Source: WSZJ01 sp964590435
GTDB taxonomy: Bacteria; Planctomycetota; MHYJ01; WSZJ01
DNA length: 64,000 nucleotides
Direction of reading: 5' to 3'
Assembly (NCBI GenBank): GCA_964590435.1
Contig: CAZPWT010000044.1
Location: forward strand, 6,582 to 70,581
Shown here: in pieces, positions 56,715-63,901 of the stretch
Position numbering within the stretch: position 1 is the first letter of the stretch
How the letters are laid out: the number at the start of each line of letters is the position of its first letter
Translations under genes and position numbers: made by a program
Notes under the pieces: model-generated
What the model was told of the DNA's origin: nothing
The model's input: only the letters and a program-made list of their open reading frames with translations
Databases searched by the model: none

Positions 56715-58022
56715 TCAGCGGCCTCCCTTTTTCCTCGCAACCCGGCCCTTCCCCGATTTCACCATTTCTTCCAGCCGGTCCAGCCCCATCTTCACGTTCT
56801 CGATCGGCGGGCCGAACGAGAAGCGCATCCAGTTCTTGTACGGAGACGCGTTCCGGCGGTACTTCCCGGGGTTCACGTCAAAGAACTCGCCGGGCACCGT
56901 CATGACCTGCTTTGCGAGCGCGGAGCGGAAGAACGTCATCGCGTCGTTGAACGGCGCCGGCAACCGGTCGAGCGATCCCCAGCAGTAGAACGTCCCGCGC
57001 GGCTCCGCGGCGAAGCGCACGCCGATCGCCTTCAGCCGCTTCACCATGAGATTCCGCTTTTCGCAGAACACGTCGCGAAGCGCCCGCGTCTCCTGGTCCG
57101 CGCGCCACGGCTCGAGCGCCTGCAGCGCGGCGCGCTGGGCGATGCGTGAAGGGCCGCCGTCGATCGCCGAGGCCGTGCGCGCCATCGACTCGACCATCGC
57201 GGGCGGTCCGGCGACCCAGCCGATCCGCCAGCCGGGGTAGCGGAACGACTTCGTGAGGCCGTCGAAGATCAGCACGGGGTCGCGGTCCGGGTCCTCGACG
57301 TGCGCGGCGGCGCTGACCGGCCCCGCGGCGGGCTTGCCGTCAGCCGTGTAGATGAAGTGCGAGTAGAACTCGTCCATCAGCAGCGTCACCCGCCGGTCGC
57401 GCGCCAGCTTCACCATCCGCGCCAGCTCCGCCCCCTCGACGACGTTTCCCGTCGGATTGCACGGGTTCGAGATCACCACCGCGCCGAGGTCCCGGTCGTC
57501 CACTTCCCTCTCCAGCGCCTCCGCCGTCAGCCGGAACCCGTCCTTCTCCCGCGTCCGGATCGCCACCGGCGCCAGCCGCGCCAGGTGCGTGTTGAACATG
57601 TCCTCGTACGCCGTGTAGTCCGGCAGCTGATGCCCCACCGACACGCTCCCGAGCGCCGCCATCGCCCGCGTCAGCGCCAGCCGCCCCCCCTGCGCCACCG
57701 CGATGTTCCGCGCCGTGTATGGCTTCTTCCCCCCGCGGCACAGCCGGTTCACGTGCACCGCAATCGTCTCCCGCAACTCCGGCGTCCCTTCCAGCGGCCC
57801 GTACGCATGGTCCGCCGGCTCCAGCCGCACCTCCGCAATCCGCTTCGGCGCCCCCCGCATCTCCCCGATCTCCGGCTGCCCCTGCCCCAGGTTGCACCAG
57901 TCCGGATGCCCGTTGCGAAACCCGAGCTTCACCGCCTCCGCCACGACGTAGATCACGCCCATGTACGGGACCTGCCGAAGCGCGGCGAGGTCGGATTGCG
58001 GGTCGGGCAGGACGTGGGTCAC
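56715..58022 (-). CDS. Class I/II PLP-dependent aminotransferase
   Basis: 435 residues from a GTG at 58022 with CGGAG 6-7 bases upstream; a longer frame begins at 58157 but its first 45 residues look unselected. Motifs: ISNPCNPTGNVV, VTLLMDEFYSHFIY (cofactor Asp) and GLTKSFRYPGWRIGW with the PLP Lys in the consensus position. The C-terminal tail is Lys/Arg-rich. Its substrate is not predictable. Confidence 0.87.
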   Translation of the reverse strand: MTHVLPDPQSDLAALRQVPYMGVIYVVAEAVKLGFRNGHPDWCNLGQGQPEIGEMRGAPKRIAEVRLEPADHAYGPLEGTPELRETIAVHVNRLCRGGKKPYTARNIAVAQGGRLALTRAMAALGSVSVGHQLPDYTAYEDMFNTHLARLAPVAIRTREKDGFRLTAEALEREVDDRDLGAVVISNPCNPTGNVVEGAELARMVKLARDRRVTLLMDEFYSHFIYTADGKPAAGPVSAAAHVEDPDRDPVLIFDGLTKSFRYPGWRIGWVAGPPAMVESMARTASAIDGGPSRIAQRAALQALEPWRADQETRALRDVFCEKRNLMVKRLKAIGVRFAAEPRGTFYCWGSLDRLPAPFNDAMTFFRSALAKQVMTVPGEFFDVNPGKYRRNASPYKNWMRFSFGPPIENVKMGLDRLEEMVKSGKGRVARKKGGR

Positions 58023-58157
58023 GCGGGGCTCCGGGGGATGGGAAGGGGCGTCAGCTTGGGCGGGGTTCAACCCGGGGTCAAGTTTCCGCGAGATTGAGTA
58101 CGATGAAACCGTGAATAACCCGCCAGCGAATCCGATTCCATTGGACGATCGGCACAA

Positions 58158-58859
58158 ATGAAGCTGTTCTTCGCCCTCTTGCTGTCCTGCGTTGCCGGCT
58201 GTTGCTCAGTCGATGAAACGGTATCAGCGGACGAACCCGTCCGGGAACGAGTGGCGACTATTGTCCGCGCGTTCATCGATGCCGGACCCGATAGGAAGAT
58301 CTTCATTTCGACCGACGAGTTACTTCAGATCTGGCCAGAGTGCGCGACAGCACTCGCACGGGAAGTTGCTGAACGGCCCTACAAAAGAGGCTCCGTAACA
58401 ACCGAGGAATACGACAGGTTGCTCAGAACCGATCCTCCTGCGGAAGTCTTGGTCCGAACCCTTGTCCTGAATGTGCTTGCCGAGGCACGGCCGGAAGACG
58501 TTGGGGCAAATCCGGAACTGCGCGGGCTTCTCCGTGCGGTCGCGCTGGACGATGTTTGGGCCATGCTTCGGGTCCAGGCGATGTCGATCCTCGCGAGGTG
58601 TCCGGTCAGCAGTGACCTGGAAGTGCTGGTTCGCGGGCTGCATGATGGGACGTCACTTCTCCACGGAGGGATCGTCGCGGAGGTTGCGCAGCACTATCTG
58701 GGTCGATTGCTGGAGGGCGTGCAGGGTGTACCAGCCCCGTGCGAACTCACCACGCAGAAGGAAAGAGACGCCGCCATGGGACGATGGCTGACTTGGTGGC
58801 ACAACCACAAGGATGCTCTGACTTTCGATCCGGAGACCGAACGATTCCGACACCAGTAA
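58158..58859 (+). CDS. Lipoprotein of unknown function
   Basis: 233 residues with a lipobox near VAGCCS (Cys at about 15-16). The rest is mostly helical with no recognisable motif, and the gene looks less G+C-rich than its neighbours. No ribosome-binding site of note. Confidence 0.6.
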   Translation: MKLFFALLLSCVAGCCSVDETVSADEPVRERVATIVRAFIDAGPDRKIFISTDELLQIWPECATALAREVAERPYKRGSVTTEEYDRLLRTDPPAEVLVRTLVLNVLAEARPEDVGANPELRGLLRAVALDDVWAMLRVQAMSILARCPVSSDLEVLVRGLHDGTSLLHGGIVAEVAQHYLGRLLEGVQGVPAPCELTTQKERDAAMGRWLTWWHNHKDALTFDPETERFRHQ

Positions 58860-58958
58860 TCACCGTGGTTGTGACCACGATTGCTCCGCGCCTGACGCGC
58901 AGCGTGACGCGAGAGCAGATGTCAGCGGGGAGAGCCGATTCGCCATGCTTGGTCAGAC

Positions 58959-59783
58959 TCAGCCTCGACGAGAAATCGCAAGCTGGTACGCCAGCAGGCT
59001 GATTAGAGGCACGCCGTTCATCCACCACGCCGCCGCTTCGCGCATATCCCGCGAGTGACCGGGGAGCCCGCCTTCCCGGGAGGCACGCAACACGAGCAGG
59101 GTGCCGAGCCCCGCGAGAAACCAGGCGCCGCCCGCGCCGGCGAACGGGCTCCAAAGGAACGCCGCGTTGGGAAGCGCGCCGAAAGGCGTCGGCGTGAGAT
59201 GGCGGCCCGGGGGCGAAGCGAGCCAGATGGTGATCGGAAGTCCCATGCTGCCCGCAATGCCGACCGCGGCGATGACGGAAGCGACGTTGACGGCCCGGTC
59301 CCCGCCGTCGTCGCGAAGGGCGGCCAGGGGCGCGAACGCGACCGGCAGGAACACGGCGATCCCGACAATCGCGAGCGCATCGCTTCCCTCGGCCCGGCCG
59401 AGCATCGCGTTCAATGCGACCATCGCCGCGCCGACGCCGGCGCAAAGCGCAAGCACGAGGCTCCCGGTGCTCGTCCGCGCTTCGATGCAGAAGCTCAGGC
59501 GGGGCGAACCTCCGCCCCACGGGGTGTCCGGCGCGTTCGAAGCGAGCCCGGGGAGCGGGATGGCCGCACGCGGAGGGCCCAGGCGACGGCGTCCGCCGTG
59601 CAGCCCGTCCAGCGCGATCAGCAACAGGACCACCCCGACGCTGAACACAAGGAGGGCCACGACGAACCCGGCGCCGCTTCCTTCACACAACGCCCCGAAC
59701 CCGCCGAGCGCGCTCGCCGCTGCCAGGATGAGCCCGAGCAACCCGACGCATCCGCTTTCCGCACCGTCGCAGGAGTCGTTCAT
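58959..59783 (-). CDS. Multi-pass membrane protein
   Basis: 274 residues with about seven hydrophobic helices. No motif recognised. Its ATG at 59783 overlaps the stop of the next gene upstream (59780) by 4 bases, so it is coupled to the minus-strand membrane-protein cluster. Confidence 0.6.
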   Translation of the reverse strand: MNDSCDGAESGCVGLLGLILAAASALGGFGALCEGSGAGFVVALLVFSVGVVLLLIALDGLHGGRRRLGPPRAAIPLPGLASNAPDTPWGGGSPRLSFCIEARTSTGSLVLALCAGVGAAMVALNAMLGRAEGSDALAIVGIAVFLPVAFAPLAALRDDGGDRAVNVASVIAAVGIAGSMGLPITIWLASPPGRHLTPTPFGALPNAAFLWSPFAGAGGAWFLAGLGTLLVLRASREGGLPGHSRDMREAAAWWMNGVPLISLLAYQLAISRRG

Positions 59784-60202
59784 CGCGGGCCCCCCGCCAG
59801 GTGCCACGCGACCAGCCCGAGATACGTCAGCGCCAGGAACGCGAACAGCAGCATGAGCAGCGCGTGCCCGAGGACGAGCCCGCGACCCTGCGGCCAATCC
59901 GCGTGCTCGAAATAGAACAGGTCCACGCCGATCCGCGCCGACCAGTACACCCCGATGAACGCCGCCAGCGCGAGCGCCGCCCGGTCCCCGCGCAGCAGCT
60001 CTTCGCGCAGGAACAGCGTCATCACGCCGAACGCCACGATCGTCAGCACCGTGAAACCGCCATACGTCCACATCAGCTTGCGGTTCAGCGGCCGCAGGCG
60101 CTTCAGCTCATGCTTCCACCCGAGCCGCTTCGGCACCTGGAAGCTCGCGGCGAGGATCAGGAAGTGGCCGAGGCCGGCGCCGACGATGAGTTCGCGGAGC
60201 AT
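59780..60202 (-). CDS. Small membrane protein, cluster member
   Basis: 140 residues with four hydrophobic helices (LIVGAGLGHFLILAASF, VLTIVAFGVMTLFL, AALALAAFIGVYW, LMLLFAFLALTYLG). The segment ARIGVDLFYFEHAD resembles IRVGVQLFYYDREE in the gene at 60499-60906, so the two are distant duplicates. Confidence 0.62.
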   Translation of the reverse strand: MLRELIVGAGLGHFLILAASFQVPKRLGWKHELKRLRPLNRKLMWTYGGFTVLTIVAFGVMTLFLREELLRGDRAALALAAFIGVYWSARIGVDLFYFEHADWPQGRGLVLGHALLMLLFAFLALTYLGLVAWHLAGGPR

Positions 60203-60214
60203 GGGAGCCTCCTT

Positions 60215-60502
60215 TCATTCCATGAGGCGGTCGTGGAAGGCGCGGCAGGCACCGAGGACGAGCATCACCGCGCAGGCGGCGGTCAGGAGCATTGCGACGG
60301 CCGCGACCAGCGGCAGGTTCGCTGTCAGGAGCGCGTATCCGGTCAGCAGGAGCAGCGCGACCAGGAGGCAGCGGAAGCCTCGCTCGGCGAGGGTGCGGTC
60401 CGTCCGAAGGCCGGCCACGAGGAGTCCGGCGATGAGGCCCCCGGCGGCGATGAATCCCGCGAGCATCAGGAACAGCGCGAAGATCCAGACGATGAGGATC
60501 AT
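60215..60502 (-). CDS. Small membrane protein, cluster member
   Basis: 95 residues with three hydrophobic helices. It overlaps the next upstream gene by 4 bases. No family recognised. Confidence 0.58.
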   Translation of the reverse strand: MILIVWIFALFLMLAGFIAAGGLIAGLLVAGLRTDRTLAERGFRCLLVALLLLTGYALLTANLPLVAAVAMLLTAACAVMLVLGACRAFHDRLME

Positions 60503-60906
60503 GACATCCCTCCCGTGGCGGCCGCCGCAAACACCAGCGCGAGGAACGCGAACAGCCCGAGGAACGCCACGTCGAACGCGCTGTTCCGCCGGCGCTCTTC
60601 CCGGTCGTAATAGAACAGCTGCACGCCGACGCGGATCGCCCAGAACGCGGCGAGGTAGCCGCACGTCCAGCGCGCGAGCGACGCGCCGCCGGCGAGGAAG
60701 TCCGCCGCGCCGAGGCAGAGCGCGCCGAGCCCCGCGAGCACGAACACGATGTATCCGGCGTGCACGTAGAAGATGTTGCGCACGACCGGCGTCGCGCCGG
60801 CGAGGCTCGCGGCGTACCGCAGCTTGTACGGCGCGACGAAGTTCACCGGGATCAGCGCGAGCTGCGCGAGGCCGGCGAGGCGGATCAGGGTGGTAAGCGT
60901 GGTCAC
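60499..60906 (-). CDS. Small membrane protein, cluster member
   Basis: 135 residues from a GTG start that overlaps the previous stop (GTGA). Four hydrophobic helices; YLAAFWAIRVGVQLFYYDREERRR recalls the gene at 59780. AGGAGG lies upstream within the small 60903 gene. Confidence 0.62.
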   Translation of the reverse strand: MTTLTTLIRLAGLAQLALIPVNFVAPYKLRYAASLAGATPVVRNIFYVHAGYIVFVLAGLGALCLGAADFLAGGASLARWTCGYLAAFWAIRVGVQLFYYDREERRRNSAFDVAFLGLFAFLALVFAAAATGGMS

Positions 60907-61025
60907 GGGCCCCTCCTTTCCGGATTCCCGGATGTCTCGAGGTACACGACGCCGAGGACCAGCAGCGCGACGACGGCGGCAATCGCAAGCAAAGCGAGAC
61001 CGAACAGAAGCCCGAACAGCTCCAT
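60903..61025 (-). CDS. 40-residue single-helix membrane protein
   Basis: MELFGLLFGLALLAIAAVVA is one long hydrophobic helix; a short polar tail follows. Its stop overlaps the start of the next gene by 4 bases, which supports that it is translated. It may be a small subunit of the cluster's complex. Confidence 0.55.
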   Translation of the reverse strand: MELFGLLFGLALLAIAAVVALLVLGVVYLETSGNPERRGP

Positions 61026-61038
61026 GGCATCGCCCCTT

Positions 61039-62286
61039 TCACCGCACCGCTGCCGCCGCGAGCATCGGCAGGATGACGCCGCGCACGAAGGGCGGGTGGA
61101 ACAGGAAAAACGCGGGGCCGGCGATCGCGACCCACGCGAGGACCCGGCCGCGCCAGCCGCCGCCGAGGCCCAGACGCTTCCCGAAACGGCTCCGCTCGAG
61201 CGCCAGCACCGCGCCCTGGAACACGAAGTACGCCGTTGGCAGGCCCCAGCCCGCGCGGACCGGGACGCTGATCACGAGCTCGTGCACGAGGCCGCTCACG
61301 GCGAACACCGCGAACAGCGCCCACCCCGGCGCGCGGCGAAGCGGCCGCAGGACGAGCGCGCGGCAGAGGTCCGAGAATCCGCGGTTCCAGCGGTCGTTCC
61401 AGAATTCGGAAGGGCTGGCGGCGAGGAGCGGGGCGTTCATGAGCGGCGGGGCGTCCACACCGGCGGCGCGCCAGAAGCAACTGAGCATGTGGAACGCGCC
61501 GGAGTGAAGCGCGATCACGATTGCCGCCATCGCGAGCCAGCCGGCCGCGAGCCCGTCGAGGCGCGCCGCCGCCACGAACATCGCGACGCCGAGCGCCGTC
61601 TTGAATGCCGCCGCCGCCCACTCCCCCGCCCGCGGCGCTTGCGGCGCGGCACCCGAGAGGAACCGCTTCGCCTCCATCCCCGGCCACAGGACCAGGTACG
61701 CGAGCGACCGCCCGAACGCCGCCCGCGGCGCCAGCCGGAACGTCGCCCACTTGCACCCGAGGAAAATTGCGGCGCACAGCGTCCACATCCAGGCCCACGC
61801 GGGAAGCGCTTCCCGCAGCAAGAACGTCGCGGCGGGGAGGGCGAGCAGGGGGGCCCAGGTGACGGCGGCGGAGCGGCGGGGGATGCGGCAGGCGCCGCCG
61901 GCGCAGTGGCGGTGAGCGGCGATCCAGCGGTAGACGGCGCGCATGGCGAGGCCGACGCCGGGGACGCGACTGGCGGCCCAGACCGGCCACGCCCAGCCGA
62001 CCTCCCGGCAGATGCGCGCCACGGCCTCCGCGCCGCCGAACGTCCGGCCGCCGGCGTCGATGAACGCCATCTCGGCGGGGACGTCGCCGGCGCGCAGGCC
62101 GAGGCGAGCCTCGACCCACGGGGCCTGGAGCGGGACAATTTCGATGCCGCGGCGGGCCAGGATCGGGGCGAAGCGCCGGGCGGAAGAGGTGCAGAAGGAG
62201 CAATCGGCGTCGTAGCAGACCCAGCCGGCGGGGGCCGCGGGGGCGTCGTCGAAGAACCAGGCGCTTCGTGTTCTGCGGGCTGTCAT
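61039..62286 (-). CDS. DCC thiol-disulfide / wax-synthase-like fusion
   Basis: 415 residues. Residues 1-115 form a DCC (DUF393) thioredoxin-like domain with CYDADCSFCTSSARRF. The rest is a polytopic membrane domain with wax-synthase/MBOAT-like motifs: SPSEFWNDRWNRGFSDLCRALVLRP and SGLVHELVIS (the family's catalytic-type His). Both domains normally occur as separate proteins. It would acylate a hydroxyl compound in the membrane, with a redox domain attached. First gene of the cluster and preceded by a GbsR-type operator. Confidence 0.82.
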   Translation of the reverse strand: MTARRTRSAWFFDDAPAAPAGWVCYDADCSFCTSSARRFAPILARRGIEIVPLQAPWVEARLGLRAGDVPAEMAFIDAGGRTFGGAEAVARICREVGWAWPVWAASRVPGVGLAMRAVYRWIAAHRHCAGGACRIPRRSAAVTWAPLLALPAATFLLREALPAWAWMWTLCAAIFLGCKWATFRLAPRAAFGRSLAYLVLWPGMEAKRFLSGAAPQAPRAGEWAAAAFKTALGVAMFVAAARLDGLAAGWLAMAAIVIALHSGAFHMLSCFWRAAGVDAPPLMNAPLLAASPSEFWNDRWNRGFSDLCRALVLRPLRRAPGWALFAVFAVSGLVHELVISVPVRAGWGLPTAYFVFQGAVLALERSRFGKRLGLGGGWRGRVLAWVAIAGPAFFLFHPPFVRGVILPMLAAAAVR

Positions 62287-62294
62287 GACGGTTC

Positions 62295-62312
62295 TTTCTG
62301 TAATGAGAGAAA
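62295..62312. promoter_or_regulatory. Operator-like site upstream of the DCC-wax-synthase gene
   Basis: 18-base site TTTCTGTAATGAGAGAAA, 8 bases before the start codon. Its complement matches the site at 62886-62903 at 15 of 18 positions, including both TTTCT/AGAAA ends. Binding here would block transcription or translation start of the membrane-protein cluster. Confidence 0.55.
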
Positions 62313-62337
62313 CACCGAGGCCGAAAAAACCGCCCGC

Positions 62338-62913
62338 CTACGTCCCGACACCCAGCAGCTTCTGCAGCTTCCCCCCGTACTTCACCACCTTCTTCAACGC
62401 CCCCGGCGACATCTTCACGAACTCCTCGAACGCCTCCGTCAGCGTCTCGAAAAACTCCAGCATCTGCACCAAGCGCTCCTTCGCCGCCTTCTCCCCGTCC
62501 TTTTCCGCCTGCGCGATCGCCTCCCGCAGCACCGCCAGCGTCGGGTCGATCTCGCGGCGCTTCCGCTCGACCGCGACGAGCTTGAACATCGCCCACACGT
62601 CGTGAAACGTTTCGAAATGATCGCGGCGATCCCCGAGGACGTGCGAGACCTTGGCAAGGCCCCAGCCCTGGAGTTCGCGAAGGGAGGTGGAGACGTTGCT
62701 GCGGGCGACGGACAGCGTCTGGGCGATTTCGTCCGCGGGAAGCGGCCGTCCGACGATGTAGAGGAGGGCGTGGACCTGGGCGACGGTGCGGTTGATCCCC
62801 CAGCGGGTTCCCATTTCGCCCCAGTGGAGGATGAACTTGGTTTCGGTGGCAGAAAGGTTCACGGGGCGCAGCTCCTGTTCTGTTGTTTCTGTCTGTACAG
62901 AAATATAAGACAT
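62338..62913 (-). CDS. GbsR/MarR-family transcriptional regulator
   Basis: 191 residues with a winged HTH: GINRTVAQVHALLYIVGRPLPADEIAQTL, VARSNVSTSLRELQGWGLAKVSHV (recognition helix). It continues with a long helical C-terminal part (VERKRREIDPTLAVLREAIAQA) as in GbsR-type proteins. The first codons overlap a perfect palindrome. It probably controls itself and the cluster downstream, which is read in the same direction. Confidence 0.85.
   Translation of the reverse strand: MSYISVQTETTEQELRPVNLSATETKFILHWGEMGTRWGINRTVAQVHALLYIVGRPLPADEIAQTLSVARSNVSTSLRELQGWGLAKVSHVLGDRRDHFETFHDVWAMFKLVAVERKRREIDPTLAVLREAIAQAEKDGEKAAKERLVQMLEFFETLTEAFEEFVKMSPGALKKVVKYGGKLQKLLGVGT
62886..62903. promoter_or_regulatory. 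Palindromic operator at the GbsR-type gene
   Basis: TTTCTGT-CTGT-ACAGAAA is a perfect 7-base palindrome with a 4-base spacer. It overlaps codons 4-9 of the regulator gene, which would fit autorepression close to a very short leader. See also 62295-62312. Confidence 0.6.
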
Positions 62914-62943
62914 GACCCGCCGGGAGTCAAGGGAAGGAGAAGG

Positions 62944-63066
62944 AAAGGCTGGCGAAGCCTTGCGGAAGGCTGGCGGACAGGAACGTTCTGGGCGCAAGCC
63001 ACCTCAAACGCCTTTCAGCCTTCGCCAGCCTTTGCACGCCTTCGCCAGCCTTCGCCAGCCTTTTTT
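62944..63066. repeat. Decamer repeats, copies 3 and 4, forming an inverted repeat with T-tract
   Basis: GCTGGCGAAG-type units in direct orientation at 62944-62976 and inverted at 63014-63060 can pair; the right arm ends in six T (63061-63066), so the structure is terminator-like. It separates the GbsR gene from the tRNA array. Confidence 0.75.
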
Positions 63067-63119
63067 CCGTGAACCGCCCGACCACTTCCCCCATCAACCT
63101 CAAGTCCGGCGCCACCCAC

Positions 63120-63190
63120 GGGACTGTAGGCTAAGAGCAGACCCCCCGGCTGTGGCCCGGGAGCCGTCGGTGCGACTCCGACCGGTCCCT
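63120..63190 (+). tRNA. tRNA-His (GTG), atypical
   Basis: Acceptor GGGACTG/CGGTCCC (one G-U), anticodon arm CCCGG-CTGTGGC-CCGGG with anticodon GTG, T arm GTCGG-TGCGACT-CCGAC. The D arm is weak and lacks the GG pair of the D loop. The position expected to pair with the extra G-1 of tRNA-His (discriminator) is T, not C. It may still be functional but departs from the standard. Confidence 0.65.
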
Positions 63191-63206
63191 TTGAAGGAGA
63201 AAGGTC

Positions 63207-63353
63207 ATGCCAGACGACGGAAGCGCAAATAGTCCGCAAGCGTCAGCCCGTGAAGGGATCTTTGATAACCGACGGATCTTCCCGAACCGGCTCCCGGTTC
63301 CATGCAATCCCCTTCCCAACCTGGGAACCGGGGGCCGGTTTTTCTCTCTCTAG
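63207..63353 (+). CDS. Possible 48-residue protein in the tRNA array
   Basis: ATG at 63207 with AAGGAG 7 bases upstream; it encodes a polar, Pro/Asn-rich peptide with no recognised family. The reading frame runs through the terminator-like hairpin at 63284-63345, which argues against it being an ordinary gene. Confidence 0.28.
   Translation: MPDDGSANSPQASAREGIFDNRRIFPNRLPVPCNPLPNLGTGGRFFSL
63284..63350 (+). terminator. Strong intrinsic terminator in the tRNA array
   Basis: Arms AACCGGCTCCCGGTTCC and GGAACCGGGGGCCGGTT pair at 16 of 17 positions around a loop of about 22 bases, and are followed by TTTTTCTCTCTCT. It would end transcription between tRNA-His and tRNA-Glu. Confidence 0.75.
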
Positions 63354-63369
63354 TCTCTCTTTCCGTCTC

Positions 63370-63442
63370 CGGGGTTTCGTCTAACGGCTGAGGACGGCGC
63401 CCCCTCAACGCGCAGATGGAGGTTCAAATCCTCCAACCCCAA
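63370..63442 (+). tRNA. tRNA-Glu (CTC), atypical
   Basis: D arm GTCTAACGGCTGAGGAC of tRNA-Glu type, T arm GGAGG-TTCAAAT-CCTCC, acceptor CGGGGTT/AACCCCA with a C-A mismatch at the first pair (or a six-pair stem if counted from G63371). The anticodon loop CCCTCAA reads CTC and has C, not T, at position 33. Codon GAG. Confidence 0.65.
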
Positions 63443-63458
63443 TTCGCCTCCCGCGCCC

Positions 63459-63507
63459 CAGCCTTCGCACGCCTTCGCCAGCCTTCATCAGCATTCGCCA
63501 GCCTTTC
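63459..63507. repeat. Dispersed decamer repeat, copy 5
   Basis: Five 10-base units of the complement (CTTCGCCAGC family) including the same GCACGC variant, fill the gap between tRNA-Glu and tRNA-Gln. Two units carry substitutions (CTTCATCAGC, ATTCGCCAGC). Confidence 0.8.
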
Positions 63508-63508
63508 C

Positions 63509-63580
63509 TGGGGCGTCGGCTAACCGGCAGGCTCCGAGACTTTGAATCTCGCCGTGGACGTTCGAATCGTCCCGCCCCAA
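63509..63580 (+). tRNA. tRNA-Gln (TTG)
   Basis: Acceptor TGGGGCG/CGCCCCA pairs fully, anticodon arm CGAGA-CTTTGAA-TCTCG reads TTG, T arm GGACG-TTCGAAT-CGTCC, discriminator A. The D arm is irregular. Opening TGGGG as in other tRNA-Gln genes. Confidence 0.82.
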
Positions 63581-63585
63581 TTTCC

Positions 63586-63658
63586 GTGTCTGTAGCTCAA
63601 CCAGAAGAGCCCCAGTCTCCGAATCTGGAGGTTGCAGGTGCGACTCCTGCCGGACACA
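63586..63658 (+). tRNA. tRNA-Arg (CCG)
   Basis: Acceptor GTGTCTG/CGGACAC (one G-U), D arm GCTC-AACCAGAA-GAGC without the GG pair in its loop, anticodon loop CTCCGAA reading CCG, T arm GCAGG-TGCGACT-CCTGC. There is a T-T mismatch at the base of the anticodon loop. No CCA is encoded. Confidence 0.78.
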
Positions 63659-63660
63659 TC

Positions 63661-63734
63661 ACCGGCCCGGGCAACAATGGCCCCCCCCCCCGACGTCCGC
63701 CCCTCCCCCACACTGGCGCCGCGCCCGGGCCGGT
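63661..63734. repeat. 12-bp perfect inverted repeat around a poly-C run
   Basis: ACCGGCCCGGGC (63661-63672) and GCCCGGGCCGGT (63723-63734) are perfect complements with 50 bases between them that include a run of 11 C. It follows tRNA-Arg directly. Confidence 0.7.
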
Positions 63735-63745
63735 TCTCACTTTGT

Positions 63746-63815
63746 GGTGAAGATCGTGAGGTTTGCGAGGCGAGACAAACAGCCGCCTCGCCTCGCAAAC
63801 CTCACGATCTTCACC
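63746..63815. repeat. 29-bp perfect inverted repeat
   Basis: Arms 63746-63774 and 63787-63815 match at all 29 positions around a 12-base loop (ACAAACAGCCGC). No protein or tRNA is encoded in it. It lies between tRNA-Arg and tRNA-Met and would form a very stable RNA hairpin. Confidence 0.85.
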
Positions 63816-63824
63816 TCAAATTGA

Positions 63825-63895
63825 TGCGGGGTGGATCAGTAGCTGATCGGCGGTCTCATAAGCCGCAAAGAAGGGTGCAATTCCCTTCCCCGCTA
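63825..63895 (+). tRNA. tRNA-Met (CAT), atypical, initiator-like acceptor
   Basis: Acceptor TGCGGGG/CCCCGCT has a mismatched first pair as in initiator tRNAs. D arm GATC-AGTAGCT-GATC, anticodon arm GCGGT-CTCATAA-GCCGC, T arm AAGGG-TGCAATT-CCCTT. It lacks the three consecutive G-C pairs that mark initiator tRNA. A CAT anticodon may also be read as Ile after modification. Confidence 0.68.
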
Positions 63896-63901
63896 TCTTT
63901 C

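Noticed and set aside
60760..63072. 770-codon plus-strand frame across the membrane cluster
   Set aside because: Antisense to six coupled membrane-protein and regulator genes; Arg/Pro/Gln-rich and without motifs.
63191..63283. A further tRNA between tRNA-His and tRNA-Glu
   Set aside because: No set of arms with a T loop and matching acceptor ends could be formed.
62944..63507. Decamer repeats as a CRISPR array
   Set aside because: Units are contiguous, 10 bases long and have no spacers; no cas genes are near.
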